A program made the position numbers and the translations under genes. DNA of 64,000 nt, from NCBI RefSeq assembly GCF_030687395.1, contig NZ_CP117430.1, positions 4,030,001 to 4,094,000 on the forward strand. The letters are read 5' to 3'. This document shows, one piece after another, positions 8,683 through 18,668 of this stretch. Positions within the stretch are counted from its first letter, which is position 1. Each line of letters starts with the position of its first letter. The notes under the pieces are model-generated. The model worked only from the letters and a program-made list of their open reading frames with translations, searched no databases and had not been told where the DNA came from. Origin of the DNA: Pseudomonas wuhanensis (GTDB taxonomy: Bacteria > Pseudomonadota > Gammaproteobacteria > Pseudomonadales > Pseudomonadaceae).

Positions 8683-9222
8683 TCATGCCCCGCTCAACAC
8701 CGCGCGCAAGCGTGGGTTGCGCAAGTCTTTTTCCGAGAGCTGAGGCGATTCAATAGGCCAGGCAATGCCCAGGTCCGGATCATTCCAGAGCAGCCCACCC
8801 TCATCCTCGGGGAAATACAGATCGGTGCATTTGTATTGGAAATCGGCGGTATCACTGAGCACGCAGAAGCCGTGGGCATACCCCGGCGGCACCCATAGCT
8901 GAAGATGGTTGTCGGCGGTCAACTTGACCCCTACATGTTCACCGCAAGTGGCCGATTCGGGATTGATGTCCACCACCACGTCGTACACCGCACCTTGGGT
9001 AACCCGCACCAATTTGCCCTGGGGGCGGGTCCGCTGGAAGTGCAAACCACGCAGTACGCCATACTGCGAGCGCGAGTGATTGTCCTGGACGAAAGGCAAA
9101 TCGATGCCAGCATCGCGATAACGCTGCTCGTGATAACTCTCGAGAAAGAACCCGCGTGTATCGCCAAACACCTTGGGCTCGATAATCAGTACGCCAGGCA
9201 ACCGGGTGTTGATGACATTCAT
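8683..9222 (-). CDS. rmlC: dTDP-4-dehydrorhamnose 3,5-epimerase
   Basis: A 179-residue cupin enzyme converting dTDP-4-keto-6-deoxyglucose to dTDP-4-keto-L-rhamnose in the cytoplasm. Visible RmlC landmarks are [10 protein letters not shown], the substrate pocket [16 protein letters not shown] with the catalytic His, V-V-V-D-I-N-P and [11 protein letters not shown]. The chosen ATG at 9222 gives the usual family length and overlaps the rmlA stop as ATGA, while an in-frame extension upstream has no family similarity. It is the last gene of the RfaH-type operon. No rmlD is present in the window. Confidence 0.96.
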   Translation of the reverse strand: MNVINTRLPGVLIIEPKVFGDTRGFFLESYHEQRYRDAGIDLPFVQDNHSRSQYGVLRGLHFQRTRPQGKLVRVTQGAVYDVVVDINPESATCGEHVGVKLTADNHLQLWVPPGYAHGFCVLSDTADFQYKCTDLYFPEDEGGLLWNDPDLGIAWPIESPQLSEKDLRNPRLRAVLSGA

Positions 9223-10097
9223 TTTGCCGTCTCCGTGGACAGCACCCGTGCCAGATATTGGCCATAACCGGTTTTGTGTAGCGCGGTTGCTTGCTGGTCC
9301 AACTGCGCAGCCGACAACCAACCCTGGTGGTAGGCCACCTCCTCCAGACAAGCCACTTTCAAGCCCTGCCGTGCTTCGATGGTCTGGACGAAATGCCCGG
9401 CCTCCATCAACGAATCATGGGTGCCAGTGTCCAGCCAGGCAAAACCACGCCCCAACACACCGACATGCAGATCCCCACGCTGCAGATACGCGTTGTTCAC
9501 ATCAGTGATTTCAAGCTCGCCGCGGATCGAGGGTTTGACTTGCTTGGCAATGCTCACCACATCGTTGTCGTAGAAATACAAGCCGGTGACGGCATAGTCG
9601 GACTTCGGTTGTTTAGGTTTCTCTTCGATCGAGATCGCCTTGCCGTTATCGTCGAACTCGACAACGCCAAAACGCTCCGGGTCGCTGACTCGATAACCAA
9701 AAACAGTAGCGCCGGTGCGCCGTTGAGACGCTTCGCGCAACAAGACGCTGAAACCATAACCGTAGAAGATGTTGTCGCCCAGAATCAGCGCCACTTTACT
9801 GTCACCGATAAAGTCCTCGCCGATCAGAAAGGCTTGCGCCAGACCATCAGGAGAAGGTTGCTCGGCATAACTGAGTTCAATGCCGAAAGAAGAACCGTCG
9901 CCCAACAGGTTCTGGAAGTTGGGCAAGTCCTGGGGCGTGGAAATAATCAATATCTCGCGAATGCCCGCCAGCATTAATACCGACAGCGGATAATAAATCA
10001 TCGGCTTGTCGTAAACCGGCAGCAGCTGTTTGGATACACCACGGGTAATGGGATGCAAGCGGGTGCCGGAGCCTCCGGCCAAAATGATGCCTTTCAT
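9219..10097 (-). CDS. rmlA: Glucose-1-phosphate thymidylyltransferase
   Basis: A 292-residue nucleotidyltransferase making dTDP-glucose from glucose-1-phosphate and dTTP. The nucleotide-binding signature [11 protein letters not shown] follows the start directly, with [15 protein letters not shown], the metal-site stretch L-G-D-N-I-F-Y-G and E-E-K-P after it. The ATG at 10097 places the motif at the usual position; the 11-residue extension upstream is non-conserved. It is the second step-supplier of the dTDP-L-rhamnose pathway, coupled to rmlC by a four-base overlap. Confidence 0.96.
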   Translation of the reverse strand: MKGIILAGGSGTRLHPITRGVSKQLLPVYDKPMIYYPLSVLMLAGIREILIISTPQDLPNFQNLLGDGSSFGIELSYAEQPSPDGLAQAFLIGEDFIGDSKVALILGDNIFYGYGFSVLLREASQRRTGATVFGYRVSDPERFGVVEFDDNGKAISIEEKPKQPKSDYAVTGLYFYDNDVVSIAKQVKPSIRGELEITDVNNAYLQRGDLHVGVLGRGFAWLDTGTHDSLMEAGHFVQTIEARQGLKVACLEEVAYHQGWLSAAQLDQQATALHKTGYGQYLARVLSTETAK

Positions 10098-10142
10098 TTG
10101 GGAATTCCCTTCGAAATGTAATAGAGGCAAGGTTTGAATGTT

Positions 10143-11213
10143 TCAGCCGACGTGGCCAAGACGCTCCGGTCGGTATTGACCGCTAAGAACACGTTGCCAC
10201 CACCCTTGATGGTCCAGATACCACTGAACCGTTTTGCGTATGCCGCTCTCAAAGGTTTCCTGTGGTCGCCAACCGAGTTCACGCTCGATCTTGCCCGCAT
10301 CGATGGCGTAACGAAGATCATGTCCCGGCCGATCCTTGACGAAGGTAATCAGCTCACGATAACGCTCGACGCCCGCAGGCTTGTCAGGCGCCAACTCCTC
10401 AAGCAGATCGCACAGGGTTTGCACCACCTCAAGATTGGTTTTCTCGTTGTGGCCGCCAATGTTGTAGGTCTCGCCAACCTTGCCCCGGTACACCACCTCG
10501 CATAACGCGCGGGCATGATCTTCTACAAACAACCAGTCGCGAATCTGCAAGCCGTCGCCATAGACCGGCAGAGGCCGGCCATGGATGGCATTCAGAATCA
10601 CATGGGGGATCAATTTCTCGGGGAAGTGATAAGGGCCGTAGTTGTTCGAGCAGTTAGTCACCAATACCGGCAGACCATACGTACGTTGCCAGGCTCGAAC
10701 CAGGTGGTCCGAACTGGCTTTGGATGCCGAATAGGGTGAACTGGGCGCATAAGGTGTGGTTTCACTGAACAGGCTGTCGGTGCCCTCCAGGTCGCCATAC
10801 ACCTCATCGGTGGAGATATGGTGGAAGCGAAAAGCCTGCTTGCCCTCCTCCGACAGTCCATTCCAATAACGCCGGGTTGCCTCGAGCAACGTGTAAGTGC
10901 CGACAATATTGGTCTGGATAAAGTCCGCGGGGCCGTCGATGGAACGGTCGACATGGGACTCCGCGGCCAAATGCATCACCGCGTCCGGTTGAAACGTCGC
11001 GAATACTTGATCCAGAGCCTGAGCGTCACAGATATCGACCTCGAAGAAGTGATAGCGCGGCGACTCGGCAATGCTGGACAAGGAATCGGGATTGCCTGCG
11101 TACGTCAACTTGTCGACGTTCGCGACCGTACAGGTGGTTTCATTTATCAGGTGGCGTACCACTGCTGATCCAATGAAACCGGAACCACCGGTAACGAGGA
11201 TTTTTTTAAACAT
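10143..11213 (-). CDS. rmlB: dTDP-glucose 4,6-dehydratase
   Basis: A 356-residue extended short-chain dehydrogenase forming dTDP-4-keto-6-deoxyglucose. Visible features are the Rossmann motif [21 protein letters not shown], the active-site T-D-E-V-Y-G-D (Thr-Asp-Glu catalytic set) and the Y-S-A-S-K catalytic Tyr/Lys. The ATG at 11213 was preferred because the preceding 28 in-frame residues are not family-like. The gene lies 45 bases upstream of rmlA and 80 bases downstream of manC. Confidence 0.96.
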   Translation of the reverse strand: MFKKILVTGGSGFIGSAVVRHLINETTCTVANVDKLTYAGNPDSLSSIAESPRYHFFEVDICDAQALDQVFATFQPDAVMHLAAESHVDRSIDGPADFIQTNIVGTYTLLEATRRYWNGLSEEGKQAFRFHHISTDEVYGDLEGTDSLFSETTPYAPSSPYSASKASSDHLVRAWQRTYGLPVLVTNCSNNYGPYHFPEKLIPHVILNAIHGRPLPVYGDGLQIRDWLFVEDHARALCEVVYRGKVGETYNIGGHNEKTNLEVVQTLCDLLEELAPDKPAGVERYRELITFVKDRPGHDLRYAIDAGKIERELGWRPQETFESGIRKTVQWYLDHQGWWQRVLSGQYRPERLGHVG

Positions 11214-11293
11214 AAATGGAGATCCTGACGACGAGATGAAAGACTGAATCGGTAACCCGCCCCCGCTGTGGCTAACCCATCGGGGGCTGCGGT

Positions 11294-12697
11294 TCATGCC
11301 CTGCCGTATTTGTCTTCAAACCGTACGATATCGTTCTCGCCCAAATAGGAGCCCGACTGGACTTCGATCAGTTCAAGGGGAATGACACCCGGGTTCTCGA
11401 GCGCGTGCACTTGACCAATAGGGATGTAAGTCGACTGATTCTCGGAAACCAGATAAGTCTTCTCACCGTTGGTCACCTTGGCCGTACCGCTCACGACGAT
11501 CCAGTGTTCGGCGCGGTGGTGATGCATCTGCACAGACAACTTCGCTCCCGGTTGCACCGTGATACGTTTCACTTGATACCGAGTGCCTTTATCTATCGAG
11601 TCATACATGCCCCACGGACGATAAACTTCTCTGTGGTTCGAGTATTCGTGGCGATCGGATTGCTTGAGCCGTTCCACCACTTTCTTAACGTCTTGTACTT
11701 GATCCTTGCGAGCAACCAGAATGGCGTCGTTGGTTTCAACAATGACCAACCCTTCGACGCCGATAGTCGCGATCAAACGGCTATTGGCGTGAACATAGGT
11801 ATTGGATGTGTTCTCGGCGAAGACATCCCCTTTGAGCACGTTACCGTCAGCATCTTTTGCAAAGGCATCGGCGAGCGCAGACCAAGAGCCAATGTCACTC
11901 CATCCGGCATTCATCGGGACCATCACCGCATCGGCGGTCTTTTCCATTACAGCGTAATCGATAGAGTCCTCGGGGCATGCAGAAAACAAAGCCCGGTCAA
12001 CCCGAGTGAAATTCAAATCCTGCGAACCATTACCCAAGGCCTCAATACAAGCAGACAAAATGTCAGGCCGGAATTTTTGCAACTCTTCCAGATAACGGCT
12101 TGCGCGAAACAGGAACATGCCACTGTTCCAGAAAAAATTCTTCGTGAGCACATATTCTTGAGCTGTTGCCAGGTCGGGCTTCTCGACAAAACGGTTCACT
12201 CTGAAACCGCCGCCGATTTCGTCACCCTTCTCGATATAGCCATACCCCGTTTCGGGATAGGTGGGCACTATCGCGAAGGTTACTAGCTTCCCTTCCATTG
12301 CCAGCGCAAGAGCGACCTTGATGGCCTCCTGGAAAGCATCGATATCTTTAATGGTGTGATCCGCCGGCAAAATCAGCAGCATCGGATCCTGACCTTCGAC
12401 CGTAGCTTGCAGTGCGGCCAGCGCAACCGCTGGCGCCGTATTACGGCCTACGGGCTCAAGCAGGATATTTGCACTCTCCATGCCCAGTTTTCGCAACTGT
12501 TCAGCGGCCAGAAACCGATGCTCTTCGTTACAGATGAGCCTGGGGCTCTGTATCTCCAAGCCATCAAGTCTCTGAATAGTGGCCTGCAGTAAAGAGAGAT
12601 TGGTATCTATTAACGACAGGAATTGTTTGGGGTTCAGTTGTCGCGAAAGTGGCCATAGGCGCGAACCAGAGCCTCCAGATAAAATAACCGGAATCAT
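11294..12697 (-). CDS. manC: Mannose-1-phosphate guanylyltransferase / mannose-6-phosphate isomerase
   Basis: A 467-residue bifunctional enzyme of the AlgA/ManC/PslB type. The N-terminal half has the pyrophosphorylase motif [14 protein letters not shown], the substrate stretch F-V-E-K-P-D, and N-S-G-M-F-L-F. The C-terminal cupin half has the isomerase signature [10 protein letters not shown]. It supplies GDP-mannose, so the repeat unit probably contains mannose or a derived sugar as well as a dTDP-6-deoxyhexose. No GDP-mannose dehydratase or dehydrogenase is in the cluster. The mannose-1-phosphate would have to come from an AlgC-type mutase elsewhere, since the mutase-like gene at 24410 is truncated. 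Confidence 0.95.
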   Translation of the reverse strand: MIPVILSGGSGSRLWPLSRQLNPKQFLSLIDTNLSLLQATIQRLDGLEIQSPRLICNEEHRFLAAEQLRKLGMESANILLEPVGRNTAPAVALAALQATVEGQDPMLLILPADHTIKDIDAFQEAIKVALALAMEGKLVTFAIVPTYPETGYGYIEKGDEIGGGFRVNRFVEKPDLATAQEYVLTKNFFWNSGMFLFRASRYLEELQKFRPDILSACIEALGNGSQDLNFTRVDRALFSACPEDSIDYAVMEKTADAVMVPMNAGWSDIGSWSALADAFAKDADGNVLKGDVFAENTSNTYVHANSRLIATIGVEGLVIVETNDAILVARKDQVQDVKKVVERLKQSDRHEYSNHREVYRPWGMYDSIDKGTRYQVKRITVQPGAKLSVQMHHHRAEHWIVVSGTAKVTNGEKTYLVSENQSTYIPIGQVHALENPGVIPLELIEVQSGSYLGENDIVRFEDKYGRA

Positions 12698-12750
12698 TTA
12701 GCACCTCATCGAAAAGTAACAGCCTGGATTAGATCGAAGTAATGGATGAC

Positions 12751-13857
12751 TTATGAGGGTCGCCATTCAATGAAAAGCTGCTCATACGCACTCAACACTT
12801 TTTCCCATTTGAAACACTCGACAAATCTTGCGGCGCCGGCTTTTTTCATATCCGCAATTTTTTGTTCATCGGCCAGCGATTCATCCAAGAGGCGAGAAAG
12901 AGATTGCTTGTCCGAAAAGTAAGCTGCGCCCTCACCCACCACCCAACGATTAAATGGATTATCGTGAGCAATAATTGCGCAACCAGCACCCAACGCCTCA
13001 ACCAACGAAGGATTGGTTCCGCCAACTCGATGCCCATGGAGATAGAAACGACTGAAGTACCTGAGCGCCTGAACGACGTTCGAATCGTAAATGGCACCTG
13101 GGAATATCACTTCATCACTTGCCGCGCCCATCACCTTCTTGTGATATTCGTTCGTGTTCGGTGTGAAGTTTCCAAGCACGACAAGTTTATGATTCCTGAC
13201 CGAAGAGCTAAACGCATCGACCATCTCGAAAAAAGAGTTTTCCGGCTCGGGCCTGGCAATAATAATAGAGAAGTTTTTTGGTTCTAGCCCGAAACCCGCC
13301 AACACTTCGACAGACGCCGATTTAACTTCATCACCACCGTAGGGAATCATGGTGATCTTATCGCCGCTGACTCGTGTAGCAAGGTGATCCTTTATCTTCG
13401 GATGGTCGGCGACCAAATGATTGCCTATCCAACAACCCAGTCGTTCATTCATCCAGAACCAGGTCTTGGCAATGGCCCCCCACTTCTCTCTACGCCACTC
13501 AATACCGTCCATATTTATTATATTGGTTTGGCCTTTTGCGCGTTGCAGCAGATTAAAAATGGCGGTGTTGTACCCCAACGTCAAAAACAAACCTTTTTCA
13601 CCCAATGCATGGCGAACAGCCTTGAAATCAAAAATAACGGTGCCCAGCGCGCCCTCTCTGGAAACAGGTATGTGAACGCGGCGAATACCCCGCCATTCGG
13701 TTTCCGTTATTGCACCACTGCCACTTTCCTGGCAATAAACGGTAATTCGCCAGCCCCTTTCCTTAAGGTAGACCGCCAGTTTTTCGGCAAATGTTTCGAA
13801 GCCGCCATGCTGTGCCGGAATACCTCTTATCCCTAGAATCAACAAGTGCTTATTCAT
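12751..13857 (-). CDS. Glycosyltransferase with DUF1972 domain, likely rhamnosyltransferase
   Basis: A 368-residue cytoplasmic GT4-type transferase. The N-terminal domain is the DUF1972 type: L-G-I-R-G-I-P-A-Q-H-G-G-F-E-T-F, then N-M-D-G-I-E-W-R-R-E-K-W. DUF1972 transferases such as Cps2T add L-rhamnose to the first sugar, which suits the rml genes alongside. The GT-B C-terminal half carries A-R-P-E-P-E-N and G-G-T-N-P-S-L-V-E-A-L. The ATG at 13857 overlaps the preceding gene by eight bases; an in-frame TTG three codons earlier is less likely. Acceptor and linkage cannot be told from sequence. Confidence 0.88.
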   Translation of the reverse strand: MNKHLLILGIRGIPAQHGGFETFAEKLAVYLKERGWRITVYCQESGSGAITETEWRGIRRVHIPVSREGALGTVIFDFKAVRHALGEKGLFLTLGYNTAIFNLLQRAKGQTNIINMDGIEWRREKWGAIAKTWFWMNERLGCWIGNHLVADHPKIKDHLATRVSGDKITMIPYGGDEVKSASVEVLAGFGLEPKNFSIIIARPEPENSFFEMVDAFSSSVRNHKLVVLGNFTPNTNEYHKKVMGAASDEVIFPGAIYDSNVVQALRYFSRFYLHGHRVGGTNPSLVEALGAGCAIIAHDNPFNRWVVGEGAAYFSDKQSLSRLLDESLADEQKIADMKKAGAARFVECFKWEKVLSAYEQLFIEWRPS

Positions 13858-14995
13858 AAGTTTCAAATACCTTAATGTGCTGACGCGCTACGCGCTTCCA
13901 ATCATGATTTTCTATCATTGTGGCTCGGGCGTTATACGAAATATCCTCTGCGGAACTTGAGCCCAGAGCTGCAAGTATTTGCCGGGCCAAATCCTGTGGA
14001 TTATCCGTTTCAAACAAAAAGCCATTTTGGCTGTCGTCCACGACTTCAAGCATGGCTGGCAAACGTGAAGACACGGTAATACAGCCATACGACATCGCCA
14101 TTAGCAGTACGCCGCTTTGGTAGATCTTTTTATAGGGCAGGACCACGATATCAGCAGAGGAATAATAAAAATCGACGTCCTCGTCATTGATATAGCGAAT
14201 GTGCGGAATCACCACCCTTGAGATGTTTTTTGATTTTATGAGTTCTTCATAATGCTGAAACGAGTCCTTCCACACCTTACCGGCGATTAGCAGTACGGCA
14301 TCAGGTTCATGCTTTGACACGATCTCCATCGCACTCAAAAGAACATCCAGCCCCTTAACCTTTTTTATCTGACCAAAGAAAAGTATGAGCTTCTTATCGA
14401 CAGGCAGTGATAAGTGCTGGCGAGACAAAACCGTCTCCCGCCTTTTCACGAATGGCAGATAGTTACCATGAGGAATAATAGCTATTTTCTTATCGATCCC
14501 CTGCGCCGAAATCACCGAGCGCAACTCTTGCCGAGAGAACTCGTTATGAACAATAAACTCCTCCGGCGCCTTCAATATAGAGGTGTGGGTTCTTGTCAGA
14601 GAGTTTCCCGAAAATGACTCAACATCGTGCACCGTTGCGACTATCTTTATCCCACTAAACCTCAAGAGCTTACACGTTATAAACTCGAGCAATGAATATT
14701 GAAAAAAATGCAGATGGCAAATTTTTCCGCCTTTTTTCTTTATATCAATGATGGATCTCATCAAGGCCGCAACGAACCGGATCAGCCTGACAATCTTATT
14801 GGACTTTCCGTAGACCCCTTTAAAGAACTTGTTTATCGTAAAATTATTCGAGCTTTGCTCCTGCGACTCAGGACAAGTGTAGAGATGTACACAGGTATTA
14901 TTCAGAACCAACCCTTGTCCGAGGCCGGTATTGTAATAATTCATTCCACCGTGCCCGCCCACTGGTTCAATTATGAAATAATTCAAATGAGCCAT
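13850..14995 (-). CDS. Glycosyltransferase family 4 protein
   Basis: A 381-residue GT-B fold transferase. The N-terminal part has a G-G-H-G-G-M-N-Y-Y acceptor loop, and the C-terminal part has the Glyco_trans_1 pattern: I-L-F-F-G-Q-I-K-K-V-K-G-L-D-V-L, L-L-I-A-G-K, and L-P-Y-K-K-I-Y-Q-S-G-V-L-L-M-A-M-S-Y-G. The conserved E-x7-E is altered (the second Glu position reads as part of a hydrophobic stretch), so it belongs to a divergent subgroup. AAGGA precedes the ATG. The gene is AT-rich compared with the rml genes. It probably adds a later sugar of the repeat unit. Confidence 0.85.
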   Translation of the reverse strand: MAHLNYFIIEPVGGHGGMNYYNTGLGQGLVLNNTCVHLYTCPESQEQSSNNFTINKFFKGVYGKSNKIVRLIRFVAALMRSIIDIKKKGGKICHLHFFQYSLLEFITCKLLRFSGIKIVATVHDVESFSGNSLTRTHTSILKAPEEFIVHNEFSRQELRSVISAQGIDKKIAIIPHGNYLPFVKRRETVLSRQHLSLPVDKKLILFFGQIKKVKGLDVLLSAMEIVSKHEPDAVLLIAGKVWKDSFQHYEELIKSKNISRVVIPHIRYINDEDVDFYYSSADIVVLPYKKIYQSGVLLMAMSYGCITVSSRLPAMLEVVDDSQNGFLFETDNPQDLARQILAALGSSSAEDISYNARATMIENHDWKRVARQHIKVFETYE

Positions 14996-15015
14996 GAAGA
15001 AAATCCTTATTCAGT

Positions 15016-16080
15016 TCAATTTAACAACTGATATATTTCGTGAACAGTCGACTGCGCCAACTGTCTCTGCGCACCTTTTTTACTTGCAGTACCGATATGA
15101 TATTGAGGTACAAATCCGCTTATCGCCCCCCTGTGAATCAAACACTCATCGGTGTGCGTCTCAGCGGTAAATTTTTTATTTTTGTCTGAATAATTGTATA
15201 AAGAGAACGGCGTCCCTACCGAGTAGGCAACCACTGCAGGGTGCAATCGGGCACTGACCACATGCCTGGCCTTTTTTATACAGTCTATGGACAGATCAAT
15301 ATCACTGCCCGGAATCTTAAATACCGACAATCCGCTATCTTCCAGCTCACGCTCGGCAAACAGTGATACTCCCGCATCGACTTCTGCGTCCGCATTCAGT
15401 ACGCCTACCTTATTAATACCCAACGTTCTACATGCCTTGATCGAAACGCCGAGCAACTGCCTATAGATATCGGTACTGGATTGTTCGCCATAACCTTCAA
15501 GATCACGCAGGCACACGATGATGTAATCATCCGTGCCATCCATAGCACTGGCCCCTTGCGCATCGTCTATATCGAGCGCATAAGCCAAGTCCACAGACTG
15601 TTTTATTTTTCCGGAGCGCAGCCAGGGATTTATTTTTTTAACGGCCTGTAACGAAGCCGAATCTCTAATGTAAAATGCTTTAGCTATTACAGTTGCAAAA
15701 AACAAAATCAGCCGTGTCTTCAGTTTTTTATGGTTATCTACCCCAATACCTGCATAGATAACACTCGCGCCGAACAAGCGACCCAGCGCCATGTACTTGA
15801 TCCCGCCAGTCCCGCCCTCATCCATGAAGCAAGTTCCACCGCCCCAAATGATCGCAGAACTTTTCATTACATTTCTGTATGCGGTCAACGCGTTAGCTTT
15901 ATTAAGCTCCACCACGCCCACATCATTATCGCTAATAAATCTTTGTTTCCTGAGCGATCCAGCATCCCCGTAAGTCAATACGGTAAATGCCAAACCAGGC
16001 TTCCTCAAAGACAGAAGCGACTTCAGCATCAGAAGATCACCGAAGTTATCTCCGTAATACCCGATAATAGAAACGTTCAT
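15016..16080 (-). CDS. Polysaccharide pyruvyl transferase family protein
   Basis: A 354-residue cytoplasmic protein of the PS_pyruv_trans (CsaB/PssK) family, which adds ketal pyruvate to sugars of a lipid-linked repeat unit and so brings negative charge. Visible landmarks are the opening I-I-G-Y-Y-G-D-N-F-G-D, the glycine motif I-I-W-G-G-G-T-C-F, Y-A-G-I-G-V-D, I-R-D-S-A-S-L, and in the C-terminal half A-R-H-V-V-S-A-R-L-H-P-A-V-V-A-Y, the conserved S-x-R-L-H. The ATG overlaps the wzx stop by four bases. The segment around residue 223 (N-A-D-A-E-V-D-A-G-V-S-L-F-A) resembles part of the small protein at 19768-19980. Confidence 0.88.
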   Translation of the reverse strand: MNVSIIGYYGDNFGDLLMLKSLLSLRKPGLAFTVLTYGDAGSLRKQRFISDNDVGVVELNKANALTAYRNVMKSSAIIWGGGTCFMDEGGTGGIKYMALGRLFGASVIYAGIGVDNHKKLKTRLILFFATVIAKAFYIRDSASLQAVKKINPWLRSGKIKQSVDLAYALDIDDAQGASAMDGTDDYIIVCLRDLEGYGEQSSTDIYRQLLGVSIKACRTLGINKVGVLNADAEVDAGVSLFAERELEDSGLSVFKIPGSDIDLSIDCIKKARHVVSARLHPAVVAYSVGTPFSLYNYSDKNKKFTAETHTDECLIHRGAISGFVPQYHIGTASKKGAQRQLAQSTVHEIYQLLN

Positions 16081-17252
16081 ACACTCACACTCTTTCTATA
16101 AAGAATATAGTACGAAACAGCTATGAAGAACTCGCTAGCCACAATACTGGCACCAATACCTTTTGCTTCAAACTGCATTAACAAGACAAACAAACCGACT
16201 TGTAGTGCCATCCCGACACTGGCGACCAGGATCTTTTTACTCACCCACTCCTCGCTCAATAATGCAGCGCCAAAAGGGGTTGCGAAAAATCTGAACGGAA
16301 TAGACAGTGCCGCTATTTGCAACACCTGCGCCGCGTAATCATATTCACCGCCAAACAGCAAATGAATAAGCTCTCGAGAATAGAAACTCAAGCCCGTCGC
16401 AAAAACAGCTCCCACTGCAAATGAATACAATGAGTGCTTGATGGGTATGGATTTTTCCGCATTCGAAAGCGCATGGTATTTTTTTATTAAATAGGTATTG
16501 AATACCGTATTAGGCGCAATATAGAGCGCCGTGAGCAAGGTATTGCAAATCGCCAGGTATCCAGAATAGGTAGAGCCATAGATCACCCCTAACAAAGAGA
16601 TCGGGATCTGCAACTGAGCTATATTGAGAGCGCCATTCAACGAATACTTAATGGAGTCCTTAAAAAAAACTCTAATCTTTAAACCTGCTGCTTTTCCGTG
16701 CCGGGTTATTAAGGCAGCACACAGCACCAAGCAAAGAATATTAGCGGCCCCCAGGGCTGCTGCAGCGGTTGTAAAACTCGGGACCAGCGAATAAAAAATT
16801 GCCGCAACCAACAATATCCTTGAAAGCGGCACCACCACTTGGCCAAACGAAATCCGTAGAGGACTGCTCTTGAGTTGACCTTGGGTGACCACAATCGCCT
16901 GAGAAGACAGTGCGACCACTCCTGTCGCCAGCAACACCGACTGCAAAAGATCAATGCCTGCTCCGTACAACAGCGCCATGCTGATGACATAGGCACCCAA
17001 GGTATTGATCAACAGGCAAACGTAGGCAATTTGCATGTACCCGGTATATTCAGACGGTGACCGACTGACACGCCTTAACAACAAACTATTGATGCCACTG
17101 AACGCCAGCGCCCCCAGCGTTATAGTAATTGCGTTGGAAAATGATATAAGGCCAAAACTGGCTGCGTCCAAGGTTCGGCTGAGTATGACTTGAAGTAAAA
17201 AAGTCGCACCCGCGGCGCCAAACGATGAGATCAACAATTGAATTGCTTTCAA
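16077..17252 (-). CDS. wzx: Wzx-type oligosaccharide flippase
   Basis: A 391-residue polytopic membrane protein with about eleven or twelve hydrophobic helices and the polysaccharide biosynthesis (MOP superfamily) start: G-A-A-G-A-T-F-L-L-Q-V-I-L-S-R-T-L-D-A-A-S-F-G-L-I-S. Its expected role is to flip the undecaprenyl-linked repeat unit to the periplasm. It is somewhat shorter than many Wzx proteins. The start is TTG at 17252 with AGGA upstream; no nearby ATG is in frame. A gap of about 150 bases separates it from wzy upstream. Confidence 0.88.
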   Translation of the reverse strand: MKAIQLLISSFGAAGATFLLQVILSRTLDAASFGLISFSNAITITLGALAFSGINSLLLRRVSRSPSEYTGYMQIAYVCLLINTLGAYVISMALLYGAGIDLLQSVLLATGVVALSSQAIVVTQGQLKSSPLRISFGQVVVPLSRILLVAAIFYSLVPSFTTAAAALGAANILCLVLCAALITRHGKAAGLKIRVFFKDSIKYSLNGALNIAQLQIPISLLGVIYGSTYSGYLAICNTLLTALYIAPNTVFNTYLIKKYHALSNAEKSIPIKHSLYSFAVGAVFATGLSFYSRELIHLLFGGEYDYAAQVLQIAALSIPFRFFATPFGAALLSEEWVSKKILVASVGMALQVGLFVLLMQFEAKGIGASIVASEFFIAVSYYILYRKSVSV

Positions 17253-17406
17253 GGGAAATGTCCTGCTCGCGGTTAGTCAGCGGCTTGAAATCGCTCGTTC
17301 AATTTAAAGTGCGCCTTCAACAGCAAGTATTTTTTGGATGCGGTGTCCGAAGCCAAACCTCTTTTTATCAAGGACATTTGAGAAATCCAGATGTCCGCTT
17401 CTAACG

Positions 17407-18666
17407 CTATATCGATTTAGGCGACAGAAGCCTGAAAAACAAATATATCGACAGATAAACCATTACCATCCATAAAACACTCATACTCTGAGCAGAAATC
17501 CCAGATGTAATAATCTTCGAAAATATCTCCAATGATGATATATAAATAATTATCCCAAAGCCTGTCTTCCCTTGAAGAATTTTCTTCCTGTATATCAGCT
17601 TAACTAGATACCCTAACAACGTACAACCCAGGACAACTCCAGGATATCCAAAATTTATATACATATCTCCCATAACAGTAGGAGGTATTCCAAACCCCTC
17701 AAACTCCAGCCCAACAATCTCTTTTAACCAAGACTGATAATCCACCTGCTTCCCGGGCATAATTGTCGCGACATCCATGAAAAATGTAGCCCCATAAAGC
17801 GGATCATGATTTATAAATGCAGTAAACACTTTTTCCAGATTCGAAATATATACAATTAAGCGATAGCCAGCAGTCGTCATAAAATCAACAGTTGTGTCGC
17901 TATTTGGATTCCTGACCATTTCAAATACATTTACAAACACCACTCCAACCACGGCGAACAGCATCATTTTTTTAATTGAAACTTTAACTTCAAGGTAGTG
18001 ATATATAGATATCAAATAGATCCCAAGCCAAATTGAATATCTACGCGACCCAGTAAACAGCAACATACAACACAGCATTGTTGTTATAGCAATGAACAAC
18101 GGATTTTTGAATGCTTTCTTTCCAGAAGCCGACACCGAAGGCAAATAATAGAACGCCGGGGCAAATACCCCCAGAGTCATAATATAAAGAAAATATCCAT
18201 TTCCAGATATTGAAAGTGCTGCAACCCTTGCACTTTCTTTGTCCGCCGCGAACAAGGGTATCTGCCCTGCCCTCAAAAAATATATAGCAGAAGCCAAACA
18301 AGACAAACATGCCAACCCCAGCCCAACAAATCGCACTTGTTTTTTCCGCGAACTTACCCACGTCTTATAACTTAAAACTGTTCGATAGAGCGTTCCAGTG
18401 ATGACTATCTTAAACTTATTGTGGATTATATCTTGAAGCGCAAAGCCAAAATTTATGCATACAAACCCTATGGCTATTATTGATAGCACGGTAGAGTAAT
18501 TACCCTGCCTATATATGTCTGGCCGCAAAATCGATAATGCCAACGGCCCCAACCCAATAAGCATTATAAAATACAAATTTAAGAAAAATTCCGGCTGAAA
18601 AAAATCCTTAGGCCTAAAAAACAAAAATGGGGATATCGCAAGCAACAGAGTAATTATTGCCATCAT
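17407..18666 (-). CDS. wzy: Wzy-like oligosaccharide repeat-unit polymerase
   Basis: A 419-residue membrane protein with ten or more predicted helices and a larger periplasmic stretch near residues 285-335, the layout of O-antigen/exopolysaccharide polymerases. Sequence motifs are weak, as is normal for Wzy. The call rests on topology and on its place next to wzx and the transferases. The gene is strikingly AT-rich, with lines near one-third GC, against GC-rich flanks, suggesting import with the cassette. It begins ATG ATG just after the stop of the glycosidase-like gene. Confidence 0.8.
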   Translation of the reverse strand: MMAIITLLLAISPFLFFRPKDFFQPEFFLNLYFIMLIGLGPLALSILRPDIYRQGNYSTVLSIIAIGFVCINFGFALQDIIHNKFKIVITGTLYRTVLSYKTWVSSRKKQVRFVGLGLACLSCLASAIYFLRAGQIPLFAADKESARVAALSISGNGYFLYIMTLGVFAPAFYYLPSVSASGKKAFKNPLFIAITTMLCCMLLFTGSRRYSIWLGIYLISIYHYLEVKVSIKKMMLFAVVGVVFVNVFEMVRNPNSDTTVDFMTTAGYRLIVYISNLEKVFTAFINHDPLYGATFFMDVATIMPGKQVDYQSWLKEIVGLEFEGFGIPPTVMGDMYINFGYPGVVLGCTLLGYLVKLIYRKKILQGKTGFGIIIYISSLEIFSKIITSGISAQSMSVLWMVMVYLSIYLFFRLLSPKSI

Positions 18667-18668
18667 AA

